Assembly (NCBI GenBank): GCA_937967805.1
Contig: CALBTC010000445.1
Span: 1 to 7,097, forward strand
DNA from: an uncultured Anaerolineaceae bacterium
GTDB taxonomy: Bacteria > Chloroflexota > Anaerolineae > Promineifilales > Promineifilaceae
Direction: 5' to 3'
DNA length: 7,097 nucleotides
Of this stretch, positions 1-4,373 are shown one piece after another. Both the position numbers and the translations under genes were made by a program. The notes under the pieces are model-generated. The model did not search any database and was not told the origin of the DNA. It was given only the letters and a program-made list of their open reading frames with translations. The first letter of the stretch is position 1. Each line of letters starts with the position of its first letter.

Positions 1-162
1 GAGCCAACCGAAGGCAGCGAGCCAACCGAAGGCAGCGAGCCAACCGAAGGCAGCGAACCGGCAGAAGGCAGCGAGCCAACCGAAGGCAGCGAACCGGCAG
101 AAGGCAGTGAGCCAACCGAAGACGGTGAGCCAGCAGAAGACGGCGAACCAACTAAAGAGGGT
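1..162 (+). repeat. Tandem 18-bp repeats, nine units, encoding EP(T/A)E hexapeptides
   Basis: Units start every 18 bases from 1 to 145. Units 1-3 and 5 are identical (gagccaaccgaaggcagc). Units 4 and 6 share an alternative form encoding EPAEGS and differ only in their last base. Units 7-9 (109-162) diverge toward EPTEDG, EPAEDG and EPTKEG. The period is a multiple of three, so copy-number change keeps the reading frame. The array is cut by the left window edge, so the true copy number is unknown. The near-identical 5' units and decayed 3' units suggest recent expansion on the upstream side. Confidence 0.95.
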
Positions 163-459
163 AATGGTGCCAGTACCATTGATGATTCAGGTGACCCCTC
201 ATCTACGCCTGGTGTGGCAGAAACGATTATTAGTGAGCCACCCATACCCAGCGGTTCAGCGCAGCGAATAGAGTTTGAGCTTCCCCCGCTGCAAATGAAC
301 AGCGGCCTGGGTGATGAAGATAGCCCGGAAGCCACGGCCGTTCCTGGTGGAACGGCCGTATTCCCGCCAGATTTCCAAACATACCCACAGCCGCCAAAAA
401 CCAAACCGCTGCCCACCCAACGAACGCCAAATTGGATTCGAGTCTTATTTATTAATTGA
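1..459 (+). CDS. C-terminal part of a repeat-rich, proline- and acid-rich protein of unknown function (5' end outside window)
   Basis: Frame 1 is open from the first base to a TGA at 457-459, giving 152 codons with no start needed inside the window. The internal GTG at 214 would discard an equally open, clearly coding-like upstream part, so I treat the gene as truncated by the window edge. Residues 1-54 are nine hexapeptide repeats (EPTEGS, EPAEGS, EPTEDG and variants). Residues 55-152 are rich in Pro, Ser, Gly, Glu and Asp, with no membrane helix and no recognisable domain, and end in a short basic/hydrophobic tail (NWIRVLFIN). Such composition suggests an extended, disordered acidic linker or stalk. 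The stop lies 11 bases before the MoxR start, which suggests co-transcription with the ATPase cluster. The function of the missing N-terminal part cannot be judged. Confidence 0.8.
   Translation, partial: EPTEGSEPTEGSEPTEGSEPAEGSEPTEGSEPAEGSEPTEDGEPAEDGEPTKEGNGASTIDDSGDPSSTPGVAETIISEPPIPSGSAQRIEFELPPLQMNSGLGDEDSPEATAVPGGTAVFPPDFQTYPQPPKTKPLPTQRTPNWIRVLFIN
334..359. repeat. Two ACGGCCGT copies spaced 18 bases apart
   Basis: ACGGCCGT at 334-341 and 352-359 both encode Thr-Ala-Val in the tail of the upstream repeat-rich gene (TAVPGG then TAVFPP). The 18-base spacing equals the period of the hexapeptide repeat at 1-162, although the sequence of the unit is different. This could be a remnant of the same duplication habit, or coincidence. 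Confidence 0.6.
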
Positions 460-470
460 GAGTAAAAGAG
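458..470 (+). promoter_or_regulatory. Ribosome binding site deciding the MoxR start
   Basis: GAGAG at 458-462 lies 8 bases before the ATG at 471, a good Shine-Dalgarno distance. An in-frame TTG at 456 is also possible and would add five residues (MRVKE), but it has no comparable upstream purine tract and overlaps the preceding stop codon. I therefore favour ATG 471. Confidence 0.6.
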
Positions 471-1700
471 ATGAACAGAACAGATGGCTACCACCCAAAC
501 AAAGAATTTGCCGACAGCATCCTTCAGGAAGCGGGCCAGAAAATGTTCGGCGTTGCCGATGTTGTTCGGCTTTGCCTCATTGCCCTTTATACAAACGGGC
601 ACATTTTATTAGAAGGCAATCCGGGCCTGGGCAAAACAGAACTTGTCAAAACTTTGAGCAACATCCTCACGCTACCCTACCGCCGTATCCAGTTCACGCC
701 TGACCTGATGCCGGCTGACATCACCGGCACGCTAGGGCCCAGTAAAGACAATCCCCGAGAACTTACATTTCAACCCGGCCCCATCTTCACCTCCCTGCTG
801 CTGGCAGATGAAATCAACCGGGCCACGCCAAAGACCCAGGCTGCGATGCTAGAGGCGATGGCGGAGCGTCAGGTTACGGTCGTCGGCGAAACGCATATGT
901 TAGGTCAATACGACTTCAAACCATTTTTAGGCCAGGACGGCAATCCCATCGCGCCCAATGCAAAACGCCCCTTTATGGTCATGGCCACACAAAATCCTAT
1001 CGATCATGAGGGAACCTTCGATCTGCCGGAAGCCCAGGCAGATCGCTTCATGTTCAAAATTCTTATGCCCATCCCCTTGCGCGATGATCTTTCCAAAATC
1101 CTGATTAAAACGGCCGGCCTATTAGACAGAGAAATAATTGAACCGGAGGACCATCATGAGCCGCCAGCCAGATACAAACTCAGCCACGATCAATCAGTGG
1201 CGCTTTATCTCGGAACGCAGCAGCGCATTCGGGATGTGCCGCCAATTCCTGCCTTGCATACCCACATCTTAAACTTGTTTCTTGCTACCAATCGTCGTAT
1301 CGATGAAATAGATACCATTTCCAGAAGTGAAAAGAAAAAATTAAAAGAAGAGATCATCCCCAACATACGGTATGGGCTAGGCCCGCGGGCGCTGACAACG
1401 CTGATGCTTGGGGCCAAAGCGTGGACGTTTTTGTTTGATGTCGGTGCCGAAAAGGCGGATGCGCAGGCGCTGGCTCGTGTACTCGTACCGGCCTTACGGC
1501 ACAGGATGCACCTGCAATATGGTTGGGACGCAACTTACAAAGAGAACGGAGCCGCAAAGGTGGACCCAGAAAGACATATGGATCTATTTATAGAAGAATT
1601 AGCCAAATCAACTGCGCCAACACAAAGTCGAGTTGGCGAAGGCTACCGCAACACCTTTGAGGCAGCTCTGAACGATGCCATAACCCGTCAGGTTTACTAA
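471..1700 (+). CDS. MoxR-family AAA+ ATPase
   Basis: A 409-residue ATPase, cytoplasmic (no signal or membrane segment). Motifs, numbered from ATG 471: Walker A GNPGLGKTE at 49-57, Walker B LLLADEIN at 109-116, sensor 1 in ATQNP at 172-176, arginine-finger region LPEAQADRF at 185-193, and sensor 2 in GPRAL at 304-308, where the usual MoxR form is G-A-S-P-R-A. The LPEAQ-DRF signature and the later LRHRMHL (342-348) are typical of MoxR. It is longer than most MoxR proteins (commonly about 310-350 residues): a stretch of roughly 20 residues (148-167) sits before sensor 1, a charged segment (285-294) precedes sensor 2, and the C-terminus is extended. By family knowledge, MoxR ATPases work with vWA proteins in maturation or metal insertion of target complexes. 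The next three genes supply such partners. The target is unknown. The family call is secure; the specific role is inference. Confidence 0.95.
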   Translation: MNRTDGYHPNKEFADSILQEAGQKMFGVADVVRLCLIALYTNGHILLEGNPGLGKTELVKTLSNILTLPYRRIQFTPDLMPADITGTLGPSKDNPRELTFQPGPIFTSLLLADEINRATPKTQAAMLEAMAERQVTVVGETHMLGQYDFKPFLGQDGNPIAPNAKRPFMVMATQNPIDHEGTFDLPEAQADRFMFKILMPIPLRDDLSKILIKTAGLLDREIIEPEDHHEPPARYKLSHDQSVALYLGTQQRIRDVPPIPALHTHILNLFLATNRRIDEIDTISRSEKKKLKEEIIPNIRYGLGPRALTTLMLGAKAWTFLFDVGAEKADAQALARVLVPALRHRMHLQYGWDATYKENGAAKVDPERHMDLFIEELAKSTAPTQSRVGEGYRNTFEAALNDAITRQVY

Positions 1701-1701
1701 A

Positions 1702-2721
1702 ATGACGCACAATGAAAACTGGCCATTGTCGCCTGAAGCATTAGAAATATACCGTCTGCAAGCACGCCGTATGAAACGGCCGCATACCACCGGCGGCCAT
1801 TTAACCCGGCGCATGGGTCAAAGTCTAGAATTCCGTGAATATGCCGACTATCACCTCGGCGACGACATTCGCCATGTAGATTGGCAGGCTTCCTGGCGGC
1901 GCAGCGGCGGGCAAACGCAGTCAAGACTGGGTGAGAGCTGGCTGGTGCGCAAATTTCGCGCCGAGGAGCATTACAAGCTGGTGATTTCGTTGGACACCCG
2001 AGAAACAATGACATATCCGCGCCTACAACAACACGCTTCCCGGTCAAGAAACGCCCCAGCCGCCAATATTTCAAAATTACAGATGGGGCGCTGGCTGGCA
2101 ACGGCCGTTGCCTTTGTCGCCCTGCGCGACGGCAATGAGGTTCTTTTTCATAACCTGTTTGGCCGGCCCCAATTTGTGCCGCCGCTGCGCAAAACCGGCG
2201 AGATTGAAGGGCGCATTGATGCCTCTCTCGACGCCATTACGGCCGAAATCGACCAGAGCGAAACGCCAAATCTAGAAACGCTTCATCGTTACCTGCCGCC
2301 AACGGCCGTTTGGCTCATCATCACCGACTTCTACTTTGATCGTGAAAAGGCTCAATCGCTGGCCGAAAGAATCAACACCGCCCAGGATGGCATGCGTTGG
2401 GTATTCCTGGTGGAGATGGACAGTTGGCCCTATGAAAGAGAACTGTTGCAAGCTGGCCCACCGCTGCGCCTGATCAAGGGACCCGGTTTAACGCAAAGGG
2501 ATGAAAAGAAGTTCGACAGGACACATTTAGATGATGTTGAGTATCGAATTTATCAAAACAGGGATGCGTTCTTAGCCAACTGCCGGCGAGGGGCCAGCCT
2601 GGTTCATTGGACCTGGGCCGCACAGACTGAAAAGGAGATTGCAGCCAGCTTCCGAGAGCTTTTTAAAACCAAATTTTTAGGTGATCCAGATATCCGCAGC
2701 TTATTTCAAAGGGAAACATGA
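1702..2721 (+). CDS. DUF58 domain protein (vWA-like partner of MoxR)
   Basis: A 339-residue soluble protein starting one base after the MoxR stop; a weak CAGG (1689-1692) is the only visible ribosome binding site, consistent with coupled translation. The DUF58 signature is clear: GQSLEFREYADYHLGDDIRHVDW at 39-61 (only the ends and the GDD-R-x-x-DW core matter), then LVRKFRAEEH at 81-90. The vWA-like fold follows, with the first metal-site loop at 98-102 reading DTRET rather than D-x-S-x-S, and ITDF at 207-210 as the later aspartate loop. A roughly 20-residue extra loop (about 105-125) separates the first loop from its helix. There is no membrane helix, whereas some DUF58 proteins carry two N-terminal ones. 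DUF58 proteins are regularly encoded beside MoxR and presumed to be its partner or adaptor; the biochemical role is not established. The altered metal site suggests that metal binding here may be weak or lost. Confidence 0.92.
   Translation: MTHNENWPLSPEALEIYRLQARRMKRPHTTGGHLTRRMGQSLEFREYADYHLGDDIRHVDWQASWRRSGGQTQSRLGESWLVRKFRAEEHYKLVISLDTRETMTYPRLQQHASRSRNAPAANISKLQMGRWLATAVAFVALRDGNEVLFHNLFGRPQFVPPLRKTGEIEGRIDASLDAITAEIDQSETPNLETLHRYLPPTAVWLIITDFYFDREKAQSLAERINTAQDGMRWVFLVEMDSWPYERELLQAGPPLRLIKGPGLTQRDEKKFDRTHLDDVEYRIYQNRDAFLANCRRGASLVHWTWAAQTEKEIAASFRELFKTKFLGDPDIRSLFQRET
2097..2112. repeat. 16-bp perfect palindrome built on ACGGCCGT, member of a dispersed motif family
   Basis: GGCAACGGCCGTTGCC reads the same on both strands. 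Its 8-base core ACGGCCGT occurs eight times in the window, at 334, 352, 2101, 2302, 3111, 4499, 5232 and 6501, always inside genes. It is the longest symmetric copy. The core may be a genome-wide signature or a binding or modification site; its role is not known from the sequence. Confidence 0.8.
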
Positions 2722-4373
2722 TTGTCATCTGGCTATTGGGCGGGTTAATTGTTGGCTTAATCATTCTCTACCTGACCCGACCCTATTACCAACCATTTAC
2801 CCTATCGGCCGCCCGGTTCTTCGAACAAATCAACACCACCCAGGAATCTCGGCGTCGCTTTGATCTGAGAAGTTTATTTCTTTCCCGCCCCTTCTATTTA
2901 CAGTTGACGGTCCTCTCCCTTTTGTTGGCCGGCCTTTTGCTGGTTCACAGCCGCCAACTGACCGAGCGTGAGGGCAGCAATCTGGGTATTTGGGTTGTCT
3001 TAGACACATCGGCCAGCATGAGTACCCAGCAAGAGGGTGACACCCGTATGCAGGACGCGCACGACGAAATTACGGAGTTGATGGCTCATTTGGCAACAGT
3101 GCCGGAAGAAACGGCCGTTTGCCACCGCTTCTCCACCTTTGATTTAGCAACCAGCGCACAACCGACAGATTTGCTGGAAAACCAATCGCAGCGCAACAGT
3201 TTAGAGCATCGGCCGTTGGGCACAGACCTCAACCAAATTCGCAGCCTGCTTAGGCAAACGGACACCCCCAACAGCGATAACTGCGTTATCACCCACTTGT
3301 TTGTCGTCACTGATTTGCCGCCTCCAGAGTGGACAGATGATAGTACTAGCGGCATCGAAATTATCTGGCGGGACATTGCCCAGGAAGTTGACAATGTGGG
3401 CATTGTCAAGGCCGCGAACCGGAACAACAGCGGCATCACGGGCGGCGCATCCCCTATCGATATCGAACTCATGGCCTACAATCACGCCCCAGATTCCGTC
3501 TCAGTGCTTATTGAGGATGAAAACGGGAACGAAGTGCAACAAGAGAGGCTGTCCTGGCAGTTGCCCGGCATTCAAACGCTGACCTTCACCCCCTCGGCAT
3601 CTGGCACCTACCAGGTACAGCTGATGACCGAAGATGCCTACGCCTACGACAACACCTTGACCCTGACGGTTGAAGCAGCCCGGCATCTGCGGGTCGATTG
3701 GCAGTTACCCATTGCGTTTTTACCGCTAACCGGTTGGGTAGAAGACAGCCAAAACCCGGACCTACGCATCGCCCAATTTCCGGCGCCGGTGGACACGGTT
3801 CCAACGCTGCTCGTCGGCCAAAATTATGGTCTGAACGACCACCAGACTGAAATCGATTTTTTTGTGGAATCCAGCCCGCTGCTGGCCGATTTAAACTTTG
3901 ATGTGGCCGAATCCTTGCAGATTCAGGGCATTATCCTGCCGCCAAACTCGCCCCTGCACCCCGTTTTATACGATGATGAACGGAAAGTCTGGTTTGCCGC
4001 CAGCAGCAACAAACAGACGGCTTACATTCCTGGGCCGCCCTTGCTGACCGACCCGGATGCAAATCTGAGCTCCTTTTCCACAACCGCCTTTTTTAATGCC
4101 CTGCGCTACTTGTTAGCAGAACGGGCAACCTGGCCGTTATACACATTGACAACACCAGAACAGCCCGTGCCGGAAGAAAACCGCGTTGTGTTACATCCGG
4201 GCGAAGGCAACACCGCCCTGCCCCCGCAAAGCAAAGGGGAGATTGCCGATATTCAACCAGCGTCAAGCCGGGTTGCCGAGGAGCCGATCTGGCCCCTCTT
4301 TGTTGGCCTGGCCATGTTTGTGCTTATGCTGGAACGTGGCCTGACTGCCTACGGAGGCAGCAAATGGCGCTAA
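2718..4373 (+). CDS. Membrane-anchored vWA protein, BatA-like
   Basis: A 551-residue protein whose ATG overlaps the DUF58 stop (ATGA), so translation is probably coupled; AAGGG at 2709-2713 is a weak ribosome binding site. Predicted layout: membrane helix at about 2-19, a short basic loop resembling the BatA N-terminal region (RPYYQPF, RFF, RRR), a second helix at about 60-76, a vWA domain from about 90 to 225, a beta-rich Ig-like segment at about 245-320 ending in DAYAYDN, a further globular part, and a C-terminal helix at about 526-538. The metal site is complete by inspection: DTSAS at 96-100, T169 in LGTDL, and D199 in VVTDL. The basic loop between the two first helices predicts a vWA domain outside the cytoplasm. 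The A-Y-D-N type motif before a new strand is common in bacterial BatA-like vWA proteins of this operon type. It probably forms a complex with the following protein; the ligand is unknown. Confidence 0.88.
   Translation: MIVIWLLGGLIVGLIILYLTRPYYQPFTLSAARFFEQINTTQESRRRFDLRSLFLSRPFYLQLTVLSLLLAGLLLVHSRQLTEREGSNLGIWVVLDTSASMSTQQEGDTRMQDAHDEITELMAHLATVPEETAVCHRFSTFDLATSAQPTDLLENQSQRNSLEHRPLGTDLNQIRSLLRQTDTPNSDNCVITHLFVVTDLPPPEWTDDSTSGIEIIWRDIAQEVDNVGIVKAANRNNSGITGGASPIDIELMAYNHAPDSVSVLIEDENGNEVQQERLSWQLPGIQTLTFTPSASGTYQVQLMTEDAYAYDNTLTLTVEAARHLRVDWQLPIAFLPLTGWVEDSQNPDLRIAQFPAPVDTVPTLLVGQNYGLNDHQTEIDFFVESSPLLADLNFDVAESLQIQGIILPPNSPLHPVLYDDERKVWFAASSNKQTAYIPGPPLLTDPDANLSSFSTTAFFNALRYLLAERATWPLYTLTTPEQPVPEENRVVLHPGEGNTALPPQSKGEIADIQPASSRVAEEPIWPLFVGLAMFVLMLERGLTAYGGSKWR
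3109..3120. repeat. 12-bp palindrome built on ACGGCCGT
   Basis: AAACGGCCGTTT is a perfect palindrome within the BatA-like gene and belongs to the same dispersed motif family as the copy at 2101. In this frame it encodes Thr-Ala-Val. Confidence 0.8.
4353..4357 (+). promoter_or_regulatory. Strong ribosome binding site for the double-vWA gene
   Basis: GGAGG lies six bases before the ATG at 4364, inside the last codons of the preceding gene. It is the best Shine-Dalgarno sequence in the window and supports this start and an overlap of 10 bases with the upstream gene. Confidence 0.75.

Noticed and set aside
1..162. CRISPR array
   Set aside because: The 18-bp units are directly adjacent with no spacers and keep an open reading frame, so they are a coding tandem repeat.
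214..459. GTG at 214 as the real start of the first gene
   Set aside because: The frame is open to the left edge and carries in-frame hexapeptide repeats before this codon, so the gene clearly begins outside the window.
433..460. Promoter in the AT-rich stretch before the MoxR gene
   Set aside because: TTGGAT and TATTTA-like boxes are only loosely similar to consensus and poorly spaced; AT richness at a gene junction is not enough.
311..703. Plus-strand open frame of 130 codons in another frame
   Set aside because: It overlaps both the upstream repeat-rich gene and the MoxR Walker A region out of frame; the product is Arg/Pro/His-rich without motifs.
1697..2101. Minus-strand open frame of 134 codons
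   Set aside because: It is fully antisense to the start of the DUF58 gene, whose domain signature is clear; the protein has no recognisable pattern.
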